This document shows, piece after piece, positions 1 to 6,733 of a stretch of DNA of 28,909 bases. The notes under the pieces were generated by a model. It was not told the origin of the DNA and did not search any database. It was given only the letters and a program-made list of their open reading frames with translations. A program made the position numbers and the translations under genes. Within the stretch, counting starts at the first letter, position 1; the number at the start of each line of letters is the position of its first letter. Source of the stretch: a virus; IMG/VR virus record IMGVR_UViG_3300034121_001222, positions 1-28,909 of that record; one strand, given 5' to 3'.

Positions 1-351
1 AAGGGATTAGTCATCACCAGGCAGTTTGCAGAATTTGTAGCAGCAAGATTTGATAGCCTAAAAGCATTCAAGGAAGCAAACAAAATATGTGTTGATGCTG
101 TTGACAGTTGCTTTGTTTTGGTAAAAACATTTGAGCAGCTTGATATTCTGCAGGAGCGAAAGATAGCCGGGCAGGCGGAAGAGATAGCTATGCTTAATGA
201 TTTTGTCGATAGCTACAAAAGGCAGGAAGTAATAACCAAGGACATCCAAAAGCAGTATAAAAAAGAAAAACGGAAGCGTAAATTTTGGCAGCTTGTTGGT
301 TTTGGTACCGGTGCCGGATTGATAACTACTATTTTACTATTGGCGATATGA
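1..351 (+). CDS. C-terminal-anchored small membrane protein, 5' end outside window
   Basis: The frame is open from base 1 with no stop, so the true start lies upstream; the TTG at 118 is only an internal candidate. The visible 116 residues are mostly charged and helical, with a probable coiled coil rich in E, K and Q, followed by a basic cluster (KKEKRKRK). One hydrophobic helix (about 22 residues, GFGTGAGLITTILLLAI at the end) closes the protein. The layout fits a tail-anchored membrane protein with its body in the cytoplasm. It overlaps the next gene by ATGA (348-351), so the two are probably translationally coupled. A lysis or spanin-like role is possible from the shape alone, but nothing identifies the family. 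Confidence 0.75.
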   Translation, partial: KGLVITRQFAEFVAARFDSLKAFKEANKICVDAVDSCFVLVKTFEQLDILQERKIAGQAEEIAMLNDFVDSYKRQEVITKDIQKQYKKEKRKRKFWQLVGFGTGAGLITTILLLAI

Positions 352-584
352 GAAACAAATTTGACAGCGTGCCATTAGATGATAGGGAAGAAATATTAAA
401 GCTTAAAACATGGCTTTTGTCGCTTAAGATGGGCTTACCCCGAGGTGATGACAGAACACGTTACCTATTTGAAATCTACAATGAATATTTTGGCGGCAAT
501 GTGCTGATGGAAGAAAGTTGTGCTGCCTGTTTAGGTAAAGTTTTAAGAAAAACAAATGAATTTATACAGTCTTATGAACATTAA
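348..584 (+). CDS. small hypothetical phage protein
   Basis: A 78-residue soluble protein. The ATG at 348 was chosen because it gives an ATGA overlap with the preceding stop; a longer reading from 285 would run through the upstream gene in another frame. The sequence is helical and mixed-charge, with a Cys pair in 'ESCAACLGKVLRKT'. No catalytic motif or membrane segment is visible. It is the middle gene of a three-gene run that ends at a terminator. I do not recognise the family. Confidence 0.7.
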   Translation: MRNKFDSVPLDDREEILKLKTWLLSLKMGLPRGDDRTRYLFEIYNEYFGGNVLMEESCAACLGKVLRKTNEFIQSYEH

Positions 585-843
585 AAAAGAATTTGCAAAG
601 AGGTTAGCTGAAAAGATTGAGCTAATGGAAATCATTACTTCCGAAACACTGGCAGAAATGCTGATTGATTCAGGCATTTTGTCTACACGTAGGACAGCAC
701 AGTTCTGTGCGATGTGCGAATTTTATGATTTGCATCCCGATAAGTCAAAGACGCAAACAATTAAAGAACTTAGTTTGAAATATGATGTTTCAGAAAGGTT
801 ATTGATCCAGCTTACTGGTAAAGAAAAAAGATTTATAGTTTAA
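574..843 (+). CDS. small helical protein, possibly HTH-like
   Basis: An 89-residue protein from ATG 574; an in-frame ATG at 556 would add six residues and is the alternative start. The 574 start overlaps the previous stop by 11 nt. The C-terminal half contains 'IKELSLKYDVSERLLIQLTGKE', which reads like a helix-turn-helix with a 'DVSERLL' turn and recognition helix, though this is by eye only. It is the last gene before the terminator at 866-895. A DNA-binding role is a guess; otherwise unrecognised. Confidence 0.7.
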   Translation: MNIKKEFAKRLAEKIELMEIITSETLAEMLIDSGILSTRRTAQFCAMCEFYDLHPDKSKTQTIKELSLKYDVSERLLIQLTGKEKRFIV

Positions 844-865
844 TTTCCGTCAGCTTGCAAATAAG

Positions 866-895
866 AAAAGCCCCGGCACGTCGCTGGGGCTTTTT
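866..895. terminator. bidirectional intrinsic terminator
   Basis: Perfect 9-bp stem AAAAGCCCC / GGGGCTTTT with an 11-nt loop and T tracts on both strands. It lies between the convergent operons ending at 843 (+) and 931 (-) and should serve both. Confidence 0.9.
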
Positions 896-930
896 GGTTG
901 TAAAAAACTTTTTTATTAGATAAAATTTGT

Positions 931-1227
931 TCAGGGTTTTTTCCATCGATAATCTGGTGTTTTATATTCTACCGTAGTAAATTTTATAACACCTCTTGTT
1001 TCATAATCAATAAAATCATATACAAAACATTTTTTTTTATATTTTATTACAAAATCGGAGGCGTGTTCTATGGCTTTTTTCTTTGTTCCAGTTACTGTAA
1101 CCTTAATTTCACCTCCTGTGTGCTTTGTAGCTCCAATAATAATTTTTGCATCTCTTCTTAAACTTTGATCTGTATTATACAAGTGTTCTGCTAATAATTG
1201 ATACTCTTCTAAATCTGTCATAATCAT
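931..1227 (-). CDS. hypothetical protein at end of lysis-type operon
   Basis: A 98-residue soluble protein beginning MIMTDLEEYQLLAEHLYNTD, rich in beta-type segments and Lys (KYKKKCFVYDFIDYETRG). The start at 1227 overlaps the stop of the 36-residue membrane ORF (ATGA, 1224-1227), so it belongs to the operon transcribed from near 3050. It is the last gene before the terminator at 866-895. No signal peptide or membrane segment. Family unrecognised. Confidence 0.7.
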   Translation of the reverse strand: MIMTDLEEYQLLAEHLYNTDQSLRRDAKIIIGATKHTGGEIKVTVTGTKKKAIEHASDFVIKYKKKCFVYDFIDYETRGVIKFTTVEYKTPDYRWKKP

Positions 1228-1334
1228 TCGTTTTTTGGTTCCTTAAATCTGTTCATGTTTTTTCGTCTCCGCTTTTCGGGAACTGCCAACAATAAGCCAA
1301 TGCCGATGCAGAAAAATGCTATAAAGTAAATCAT
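1224..1334 (-). CDS. 36-residue single-pass membrane peptide
   Basis: Small ORF reading MIYFIAFFCIGIGLLLAVPE followed by a very basic tail (KRRRKNMNRFKEPKNE). The first 18 residues form one hydrophobic helix and the tail would stay cytoplasmic by the positive-inside rule. Both ends are locked to neighbours by ATGA overlaps: its ATG (1334) overlaps the stop of the gene above and its stop (1224) overlaps the ATG of the gene below. That tiling supports it as a real translated gene. In a lysis-type operon a pinholin-like or holin-modulating role is possible but unproven. Confidence 0.75.
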   Translation of the reverse strand: MIYFIAFFCIGIGLLLAVPEKRRRKNMNRFKEPKNE

Positions 1335-1573
1335 AGTGTTGTAATTATTGCCCCAACAGCATAACCAAACGCATAAACAGAAGCAAGTATTAGCCGCTCT
1401 TTTGTTGTCTTTGCGTCAATTTGGTAAGCTAAGAAGGGCAGGTTAATGAATGGCCCGATAAAGGCAAAAAAAACTATTCCTATCAGCTCCCGATTTGAAA
1501 CGGAAATAATATAGTAGGTGCTGCAAAATTCTATAAGTACAGCGGATAGGAATAGTACTAAGTATTTTTTCAT
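1331..1573 (-). CDS. small multi-pass membrane protein, holin candidate
   Basis: 80 residues with about three hydrophobic helices: residues 3-25 (LVLFLSAVLIEFCSTYYIIS), about 29-50 (IGIVFFAFIGPFINLPFLAY) and about 61-80 (LILASVYAFGYAVGAIITTL), joined by a short loop with KTTKER. Size and topology fit a phage holin or other inner-membrane protein. It lies two genes downstream of a secreted cell-wall hydrolase in the same operon and overlaps both neighbours by ATGA. Holin function is inferred from size, topology and position; no family motif was recognised. Confidence 0.75.
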   Translation of the reverse strand: MKKYLVLFLSAVLIEFCSTYYIISVSNRELIGIVFFAFIGPFINLPFLAYQIDAKTTKERLILASVYAFGYAVGAIITTL

Positions 1574-1770
1574 GTTAGCATCAAATTAGTAACTTCAATT
1601 TCAACGTCATAACACGAATTGCAAAGGTATTCAATCCAAGTGCATGGGTTTAAAGTTGCGGTATGTTTCCAACCATCGGATAGAAGTGATTCAGCTTGCG
1701 CTTTTGCATCTTCAAGATTTAACGCTTTTACTTTACCATCTTTTGCATAAATAAAAATAGTGTTTTCCAT
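1570..1770 (-). CDS. small hypothetical protein
   Basis: A 66-residue soluble protein: 'IYAKDGKVKALNLEDAKAQAESLLSDGWKHTATLNPCTWIEYLCN'. It reads as a small beta-alpha-beta fold, with three Cys in the second half (CTW, CNSC). The start at 1770 follows the GH73 stop by 10 nt, and the 3' end overlaps the next gene by ATGA. Similar 'sequence-in-context' small proteins accompany lysis genes in Bacteroidetes phages, but I cannot name a family or function. Confidence 0.7.
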   Translation of the reverse strand: MENTIFIYAKDGKVKALNLEDAKAQAESLLSDGWKHTATLNPCTWIEYLCNSCYDVEIEVTNLMLT

Positions 1771-1780
1771 GGCTATTATT

Positions 1781-2323
1781 TCAATAGTTTAAAAATCTAA
1801 CATCATATACCCAAAGGCCATACCGTTCAATTATAGCTATCAGCGCCTCTGCATACTTTGGGTTCGTCGCATAGCCTGCTTTCTTCAAACCTTTTGCCCA
1901 TTTGCGGTATTCCATCCGGTCAAGTTTTAAAAGGTGCTTGTAGCGGTCACAGGTAAGTAGTTCAGAATGCGCCCGGTAACTTCGCCAGGCTGATTTGAAT
2001 ACTTGAAAACGGTCTTTTGGGCTGTCATCTTTGTACACCGCATACTTCCCTTTACCTTTCCACTTCATGCCAAAGTGATTATTGTGTTTGCGGCTTAGTT
2101 CTGATCTACCTGCATTACTTTCTATAATGCCCTGAGCAAGCGTTATGCTCACAGGTATATTGTATTTGTCGGCCTCAGCTTTTGCAGTGCTTAAAAAGCG
2201 GTTTATGTAACTGCTAACGTGTTTCGGTATCTTTACCTTGCCTTTGACATTTGCAGGTGTTGCCAATGGTCGGGATGCGCTGATAAGGAATAGCGCAAAG
2301 AATAGGATTAGGATGTTTTTCAT
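1781..2323 (-). CDS. secreted GH73-type glucosaminidase (endolysin)
   Basis: A 180-residue peptidoglycan hydrolase of the FlgJ/GH73 N-acetylglucosaminidase type, which cuts the glycan strand. An N-terminal signal peptide (about residues 1-22, MKNILILFFALFLISAS) suggests Sec export instead of passage through a holin pore. The family signature 'SITLAQGIIESNAGRSELS' (59-77) places the catalytic acid at Glu68; the 'NNHFGMKWKG' motif (81-90) and the C-terminal 'YATNPKYAEALIAIIERYG' also fit the family. Start ATG 2323 overlaps the upstream stop (ATGA). A host-type autolysin is the alternative, but the phage operon context favours lysis. Confidence 0.9.
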   Translation of the reverse strand: MKNILILFFALFLISASRPLATPANVKGKVKIPKHVSSYINRFLSTAKAEADKYNIPVSITLAQGIIESNAGRSELSRKHNNHFGMKWKGKGKYAVYKDDSPKDRFQVFKSAWRSYRAHSELLTCDRYKHLLKLDRMEYRKWAKGLKKAGYATNPKYAEALIAIIERYGLWVYDVRFLNY

Positions 2324-2514
2324 TCTGTTTGGTTTTTATAATATTCAATTAGCGTATCGGCAATATCCTTTACTTCATAATTTTCCAAATCAATGTATGC
2401 AAAATTGCCATCTTGCTCAATCTGAATTTGAATGCCATGTTTGTCAATTACAATTTTGAACATTCTTAAAGCAAGCCTATCATAATCGGCAACCAATAAT
2501 TTTTCTATTGTCAT
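2320..2514 (-). CDS. small hypothetical protein
   Basis: A 64-residue acidic soluble protein (MTIEKLLVADYDRLALRMFK..., 'YIDLENYEVKDIADTLIEYYKNQTE'). Probable small alpha-beta fold with no recognisable motif. Overlaps both neighbours by ATGA, lying between the SPOR-like exported protein and the GH73 hydrolase, so it is co-translated with them. Function unknown. Confidence 0.7.
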   Translation of the reverse strand: MTIEKLLVADYDRLALRMFKIVIDKHGIQIQIEQDGNFAYIDLENYEVKDIADTLIEYYKNQTE

Positions 2515-2807
2515 ATCTCGCTAAACAATTTAGTAAGTTTCAAAATCTGTTCATCGGTACGCTTTACAATAATTGCCCCGCTCCATTGTTTTAACCAGCT
2601 TGTGTGATAGATCATGGCATCCTCATAGCTTTCATACACAAACAGGATCCTAAACCATTCTCCCGACTGCTCAACCATTGCTGTGTCGGGGAGGATAGAA
2701 ATCATTTCGGGTTTAAGTAGTTCCGGATTGCGAGTTGCGCAAACCTGCACACAGTATTTCTGTGCGCATAGTTGCAAGGATAGGAGAAGGAATAGGATAG
2801 TTTTCAT
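2511..2807 (-). CDS. exported SPOR-like protein
   Basis: 98 residues with a signal peptide (MKTILFLLLSLQLCAQ, probable cleavage after the Ala-Gln region; the lipobox is not canonical). The mature part begins 'KYCVQVCATRNPELL', continues with 'EQSGEWFRILFVYESYEDAM' and ends with a buried strand before 'KRTDEQ'. That order (aromatic-x-VQV strand, G-x-aromatic-R-I strand, E-D-A helix) resembles the SPOR fold, which binds denuded peptidoglycan glycans. It sits two genes upstream of the GH73 hydrolase in the same operon, so it may recruit or regulate wall-cutting activity in the periplasm. The SPOR assignment is by pattern only. Confidence 0.7.
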   Translation of the reverse strand: MKTILFLLLSLQLCAQKYCVQVCATRNPELLKPEMISILPDTAMVEQSGEWFRILFVYESYEDAMIYHTSWLKQWSGAIIVKRTDEQILKLTKLFSEI

Positions 2808-2809
2808 AG

Positions 2810-3001
2810 TTAAATAGATGGTTCGATAAGTGTTAAAAAATCTTCAGATACCCAAATTCCGTTCCCATCAGCTAAGAGGTAAAGAAAGTTGTATTTGTAA
2901 CCTAATTTAATGTCTACGATTGTGCGAGGTTCGTCTGATAATTGTGTTGTGACAATGTCACCAATTTCAAACTTAGATGTGAACGTGAATGTGAAGGTCA
3001 T
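2810..3001 (-). CDS. small SH3/KOW-like hypothetical protein, first gene of lysis-type operon
   Basis: A 63-residue protein. 'FEIGDIVTTQLSDEPRTIVDIKLGYKYNFLYLLADGNGIWVSEDFLTLI' has the pattern of a small beta barrel (IGDIV...I..I......Y.L...G..W..E..L). The N-terminus carries an alternating TFTFTFT run. It is the first gene after the promoter at about 3050, with a leader of about 40 nt. Function unknown; such small barrels often occur as accessory phage proteins. Confidence 0.7.
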   Translation of the reverse strand: MTFTFTFTSKFEIGDIVTTQLSDEPRTIVDIKLGYKYNFLYLLADGNGIWVSEDFLTLIEPSI

Positions 3002-3030
3002 GGTAGTAATTTTTTGATGTTTAAGATATC

Positions 3031-3057
3031 GTTCCGTTTAATTGTTGTACAAATGTA
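3031..3057 (-). promoter_or_regulatory. promoter and leader box of lysis-type operon (TACATTTG-N12-ACGGAAC)
   Basis: On the minus strand a perfect -7 box TACATTTG (3057-3050) is followed 12 nt later by ACGGAAC (3037-3031). The same arrangement recurs at 12227-12201 and, with one -7 mismatch, at 18022-17996. A weak TATG lies 19 nt upstream in place of TTTG. Transcription would start near 3044 and feed the gene beginning at 3001. Confidence 0.75.
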
Positions 3058-3075
3058 TAACAGTTTTCTGTTATA
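3056..3075. promoter_or_regulatory. operator O1, TATAACA-N6-TGTTATA
   Basis: Perfect inverted repeat TATAACAG / CTGTTATA with TTTT between the arms. It overlaps the 5' edge of the minus-strand -7 box, so a bound protein would block the lysis-type promoter. The same operator, with the same spacer except one base, lies at 14319-14346. A degenerate third copy with the identical right side (TTTTCTGTTATA, 3118-3129) lies just before the head operon. Confidence 0.8.
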
Positions 3076-3117
3076 TCATAATATTATGAACATTATTTTG
3101 CACTATTTGAATAAATA

Positions 3118-3133
3118 TTTTCTGTTATAATTG
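3118..3133 (+). promoter_or_regulatory. half operator plus weak -7 box before the head operon
   Basis: TTTTCTGTTATA (3118-3129) is identical to the right side of O1 and O2; its left arm is degenerate. TATAATTG (3126-3133) matches TAnnTTTG with one mismatch and lies 18 nt before the protease ATG at 3152. This is a plausible start point for head-gene transcription, but weaker than the other promoters. Confidence 0.45.
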
Positions 3134-3151
3134 TACAAATTCAAATTTGAT

Positions 3152-4300
3152 ATGTACCAATTTAAAGCTGAAGCGGCTGAAATGCTGATTGATGGTGAAA
3201 TAGATTCTTTTTGGGGCCAAAATCTGAAGTATCTTGATCTTGATTTGCAAGGTGCTAAAGATGTAAAAATATTATTGAATAGCTCCGGCGGTCAAGTAAC
3301 AGAAGGCAATGCAATTGCAGACCGTTTACGCTATCATGGTCAAAATAATAATGTTGAAATCGTTGTTTGTGGCCTTTGTGCGTCAATAGCAACAATGATT
3401 CATGCAGCAGGAAGCAAAGGTAGCCGTAAAATGACTGCTAATTCTTTCTACATGATACATAATACAGCGGTTGTTGCCATGGGTGGTTCTTCAGAACTTC
3501 GCAACCTTGCCGATACCCTAGACACAATGACCAATGTGATAGCTGAAAACTATGTTGATGTTATAGAAAGCAATTCAAAGCTAATAAACGGAAGCAGAGA
3601 AGAAACAAAAACAATGATTCTTGCCTACATGGCCAAAGAAACTTGGTTTTCTGCCCAGCAAGCTTTGGAAATTGGGCTGATAGATGCAATAGAAGACTTT
3701 AAGGCATACATCACACCGGAGAGTGCACCGGTTATAAAAAATCAAATTCGTAATTGTACAAACGTACCTTCAGAACTTATGAATGAACTAAACAACAATA
3801 TCACAGCAGAAGAAAAAACGCTGTTTCAAAAGTTTTTGGCATTTTGCGGCTTTGCACCAAAATCGGAATATCATACCGAAGAAAAAAAGCCTGATCAACA
3901 AATTGATAATTTAGAAAATCCTGAAAAAATGACTGATGAACAAATGATTGAAGCTCTTAAGGCTGCTGGATATAAAGTAGAAATCGAAGCGCCGGAAGAA
4001 GAAGAAGTTGTTACTGAAGAAACGGTAATGACTGAAGAAGAAATGATGGCAGCACTGGAAGCCAAAGGTATGAAAGTTAAAAAACCTGAAACTGAAGCAG
4101 TTACAAACGAAATCAAACAACTTCGTGAAGAAATTGCCCGCATCAAACAAGGTGAAAGAAAAACACAGGTAGTTGCAAAAACTGAAACTACTGAAAATCT
4201 TACACGCAGAGAAAGAGCATTGAAAGAATTTACTGCTAAGAATGCAAAGATGCTTGATAATGCTGCAAAATCTATTAAGGTAAAACTTAACGGAGAATAA
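3152..4300 (+). CDS. ClpP-like prohead protease with scaffold-like C-terminal region
   Basis: A 382-residue protein from ATG 3152; an upstream TTG reading at 3131 falls in the promoter and is unlikely. Residues about 10-190 are an S14/ClpP-type serine protease: 'LNSSGGQVTEGNAIADRLR' (oxyanion strand), nucleophile Ser78 in 'GLCASIATMI', and catalytic His103 in 'YMIHNTAV'. Such proteases mature HK97-type proheads and cleave scaffold. From about residue 210 the protein becomes acidic and helical, with two copies of a 17-residue unit (260-276 and 293-309) and a coiled coil near 'EIKQLREEIARIKQGE', which suggests a fused scaffold. Internal ATGs at 3779 or 3929 could give separate scaffold, as lambda C/Nu3 does. 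The major capsid gene follows one gene later. Confidence 0.9.
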   Translation: MYQFKAEAAEMLIDGEIDSFWGQNLKYLDLDLQGAKDVKILLNSSGGQVTEGNAIADRLRYHGQNNNVEIVVCGLCASIATMIHAAGSKGSRKMTANSFYMIHNTAVVAMGGSSELRNLADTLDTMTNVIAENYVDVIESNSKLINGSREETKTMILAYMAKETWFSAQQALEIGLIDAIEDFKAYITPESAPVIKNQIRNCTNVPSELMNELNNNITAEEKTLFQKFLAFCGFAPKSEYHTEEKKPDQQIDNLENPEKMTDEQMIEALKAAGYKVEIEAPEEEEVVTEETVMTEEEMMAALEAKGMKVKKPETEAVTNEIKQLREEIARIKQGERKTQVVAKTETTENLTRRERALKEFTAKNAKMLDNAAKSIKVKLNGE

Positions 4301-4332
4301 AAACAATTTTCAAACAAACAAATATTATAATC

Positions 4333-5034
4333 ATGTCTATACAATTCTTTAAAAAAGCGGCCGTAAATCCTTTTGTTAAGGCTAACAGCGGTGGTATTGT
4401 TTTAAGAGGTGCAAAAGTAGGTTATAGCACTGAAGCTCCAACATTCAATGTTGTTATTGCTGCTGCCGGTAACTCTGCAACTTTTACTCTGAACTCTGCT
4501 AACCAAGCACAGTTTGAATTTATTCGTTACAACATCACAGATTCAGCTGGTAATGGCAATGGTGCTGTTTATGTAACTGGTACTGAAACTTTGAACATCA
4601 CAACTGTTTCTAAGGCTTACAACGGTCCAGGTCCCGACGCAAGTATTGAAATTGTTTACAAGTTGGTAGGTCAGGAGCAAGTTCTTTCTTACAGCATCAA
4701 TTTGGATTCAGCTTCTTTGGTTGCAGGTATCACAGTGAACACACTGAACGCTCTTGATAGCGACAACAGAGGTGCTTACTTAGAAGTTGCTGCTGTCTAT
4801 GACTCACCTAACACAGAAACTGATGTTATCATAACTGGTGCAATCGGTCTTGTAGGTTTCACTATTGAAGCTAAGGTAAATGGTGTTACTAATACTGGTG
4901 TTGTTGGTACTGATGGTGAAGTTACTATTGTAGTAAATGGTTCACTTTCTGCTGGTACTTATGTTGTAACTGCAAGAGTAACCAATGCAGGTTCTGAGTA
5001 CGGTAGTTTCCAAACAGTATCTTTAACTGTATAA
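4333..5034 (+). CDS. beta-rich virion protein, decoration or Ig-like
   Basis: A 233-residue Ser/Thr/Val/Asn-rich protein with few charges and almost no Cys. The sequence is all-beta in character; the C-terminal 80 residues ('VIITGAIGLVGFTIEAKVNG...GEVTIVVNGSLSAGTYVVTARVTNAG') look like an Ig-like or bacterial Big-type domain. It lies between the protease and the major capsid gene, where capsid decoration proteins often sit (gpD position). It may be a head decoration or surface-adhesion protein. Function is inferred from position and composition only. Its base composition is somewhat richer in highly used codons, in line with strong expression. Confidence 0.75.
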   Translation: MSIQFFKKAAVNPFVKANSGGIVLRGAKVGYSTEAPTFNVVIAAAGNSATFTLNSANQAQFEFIRYNITDSAGNGNGAVYVTGTETLNITTVSKAYNGPGPDASIEIVYKLVGQEQVLSYSINLDSASLVAGITVNTLNALDSDNRGAYLEVAAVYDSPNTETDVIITGAIGLVGFTIEAKVNGVTNTGVVGTDGEVTIVVNGSLSAGTYVVTARVTNAGSEYGSFQTVSLTV

Positions 5035-5063
5035 TTTTTTAACTCAAAATTTTTTATTAGAAA

Positions 5064-6059
5064 ATGGAATCACTAAATATAAAGTTAAATTCACAGCAGG
5101 CTATTGACATCATGTTCGAGCCTGTATTCGTGGACAAAGATATGATGGCAGACTTTGCTATTATAAAAAATCTGTATGCAGGTGAATACAGAATTGGTTT
5201 GCTTTCTGCGCTGAAAAACGTAGTTGGTAAATTGCAGCCATGCAGCCCGAAATACAAGGGCAAAAGCACAATGTCTGAGCGCTCACTTGTTGCTCAGTAT
5301 GTTGAGGCAGGCACAAAAATGTGTTATGAGGAGTTCATTAACACTTACTATGACTTGCTTGCACCGCTTTACACAACTGCAAACGGCAATCCTGACCTTA
5401 GCACTTTGTTGAATTTGCTTACACTGCAACTTGGCCAAGGTATCAAGCGTGACGTAAACCGTGCTGCATGGTTCGGTGATGTTGCAAGTGCTGATGAAAA
5501 TTTGAACTGGGCTGATGGTGTATTCAAAAACCTTGACGCAGCAGTAACACTTGGTACAATTGGTGCTTACACTAACTCAAACCAAGGCACACAGCTTACC
5601 AATCAGCAAAGCTATGAGCTTTTGCAAGATGTTGTAAATGCTGCACCTGCTGCACTGAAGACAATGCCGGCTACTGAAAAAATCATTCACATGAGCGGTT
5701 TGCTTTGGGATCAGGTAATTACCTTCCTTGAAGATTCAGCGGTGACCAATGGTTTCATCAGAGTTTTTGAAGAAGACAGAGGTGGAATTTCGGGAACATA
5801 CAGAGGCATCAAAATTAAAGCACATTACGAATGGGATGAAATCTCTCAGGAGTACTTTGGCACTGTTGACCAAAACAAAATTGTTTACACTGCGGTGGGC
5901 AATATGGTTATTGGTACAGATTTGCGCGCTGATGCATCCGGTGGAGCTTCATTCTTTAAGGTTTACCAAAACCCTGAGACAGATGAAATCACCCTTCGTG
6001 CAAAGTTTGTTTTCAACACAAATATCGTTTGGCCGGAACTGTTCTCAGTAGGCCTTTAG
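5064..6059 (+). CDS. major capsid protein, HK97-fold type
   Basis: A 331-residue protein at the expected place after the prohead protease and before the portal. Length and layout fit a HK97-fold capsid subunit: a long N-terminal helix region, a central 'AAWFGDVASADENLNWADGV' segment, the helical 'QSYELLQDVVNAAPAALKTM' spine-like region, and beta strands in 'GTYRGIKIKAHYEWDEI' and the C-terminus 'LRAKFVFNTNIVWPELFSVGL', typical of Bacteroidetes phage capsids. No long N-terminal delta domain is visible, consistent with scaffold being supplied by the fused region of the upstream protease. A hairpin follows the stop at 6068. The assignment rests on position and overall pattern. Confidence 0.85.
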   Translation: MESLNIKLNSQQAIDIMFEPVFVDKDMMADFAIIKNLYAGEYRIGLLSALKNVVGKLQPCSPKYKGKSTMSERSLVAQYVEAGTKMCYEEFINTYYDLLAPLYTTANGNPDLSTLLNLLTLQLGQGIKRDVNRAAWFGDVASADENLNWADGVFKNLDAAVTLGTIGAYTNSNQGTQLTNQQSYELLQDVVNAAPAALKTMPATEKIIHMSGLLWDQVITFLEDSAVTNGFIRVFEEDRGGISGTYRGIKIKAHYEWDEISQEYFGTVDQNKIVYTAVGNMVIGTDLRADASGGASFFKVYQNPETDEITLRAKFVFNTNIVWPELFSVGL

Positions 6060-6067
6060 TCATAAAG

Positions 6068-6097
6068 TGGGGAGTTTAAACGCTCCCCATTATTTTA
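6068..6097 (+). terminator. possible terminator or mRNA-stabilising hairpin after capsid gene
   Basis: Stem TGGGGAG / CTCCCCA with an 8-nt loop, followed by ATTATTTT. The U tract is weak, so partial termination or 3'-end protection of the capsid mRNA is likelier than a full stop. Confidence 0.6.
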
Positions 6098-6121
6098 AAA
6101 CAAATACATTCTTATAATAAT

Positions 6122-6661
6122 ATGGCAATTACAGCAGGTTTAACAACATCGTGCAATAAATCATGTGCAGGTGGTGTAAAAAGATTATGGATAGCTAACT
6201 TCGACGATATTGCATCTATCACTTTTGATGGTACTGACCAAATCACTGGTATCACTATGGTAGCTACAAAGGTATTTTACGAAGTGCAGTTGAAGCGTAA
6301 CAGCAAATCTTTCACAGAGCAATTTAATGTTTCAGATGATGGATGTAACAATTCATTGACTCAGACATTTACAGGAAACGGCCAATGCCGTGACCAAGAT
6401 ACAAGACAATTCTTGCTTGAGGCCGCAAAGCAATCTTGCTGCGGTATCATAGTTTTACATGAAGAAAACAACGGTCAAGTTGTAGGTTGGGGATTCTTTG
6501 ATGACCTTAACGCTCGCCTTGGTGGTGGTACTCAAATCACTACCGGTACCAACTTAACGGATCCTTCACAAATAACCCTTGAACTTATTTGTGATACAGT
6601 TGTAGATGGTGCTGCTACTGTCTTCACTCCTGGCGTTGCAGGCATCTTAGCGCTTGTTTAA
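6122..6661 (+). CDS. tube-like virion protein, Cys-rich
   Basis: A 179-residue beta-rich protein beginning MAITAGLTTSCNKSCAGGVK. The pattern 'GGVKRLWIANFDDI...ITMVATKVFYEVQLKRNSKSFTEQFN...QTFTGNG' and the late 'GWGFFDDLNARLGGGTQITTGTNLTDPSQITLELICD' resembles major tail tube proteins of Bacteroidetes phages. It carries seven Cys (SCNKSC, DGC, GQC, SCC, IC), unusual for a tube subunit. It sits between the capsid and portal genes, away from the tail module, so a neck or head-surface role is an alternative. It is flanked by hairpins on both sides, suggesting a separately balanced transcript level. Confidence 0.65.
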   Translation: MAITAGLTTSCNKSCAGGVKRLWIANFDDIASITFDGTDQITGITMVATKVFYEVQLKRNSKSFTEQFNVSDDGCNNSLTQTFTGNGQCRDQDTRQFLLEAAKQSCCGIIVLHEENNGQVVGWGFFDDLNARLGGGTQITTGTNLTDPSQITLELICDTVVDGAATVFTPGVAGILALV

Positions 6662-6695
6662 TTTTTGTAAAATACTGGAGGTATTTCAATCTAAG

Positions 6696-6720
6696 GGCAG
6701 GTATCACTACCTGCCTTTTT
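6696..6720 (+). terminator. intrinsic terminator after tube-like gene
   Basis: Stem GGCAGGTA / TACCTGCC with a TCAC loop, followed by five T. A smaller hairpin (AATAC / GTATT) precedes it at 6671-6685. No strong promoter is visible before the next gene, so read-through must feed the portal genes. Confidence 0.8.
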
Positions 6721-6733
6721 AAAATTTATTACT

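Noticed and set aside
3895-4344. Long open frames on the minus strand opposite the protease/scaffold gene
   Set aside because: They are a by-product of the biased codon use (GAA/AAA/ATG) of the plus-strand coiled-coil region; no promoter, spacing or protein pattern supports them.
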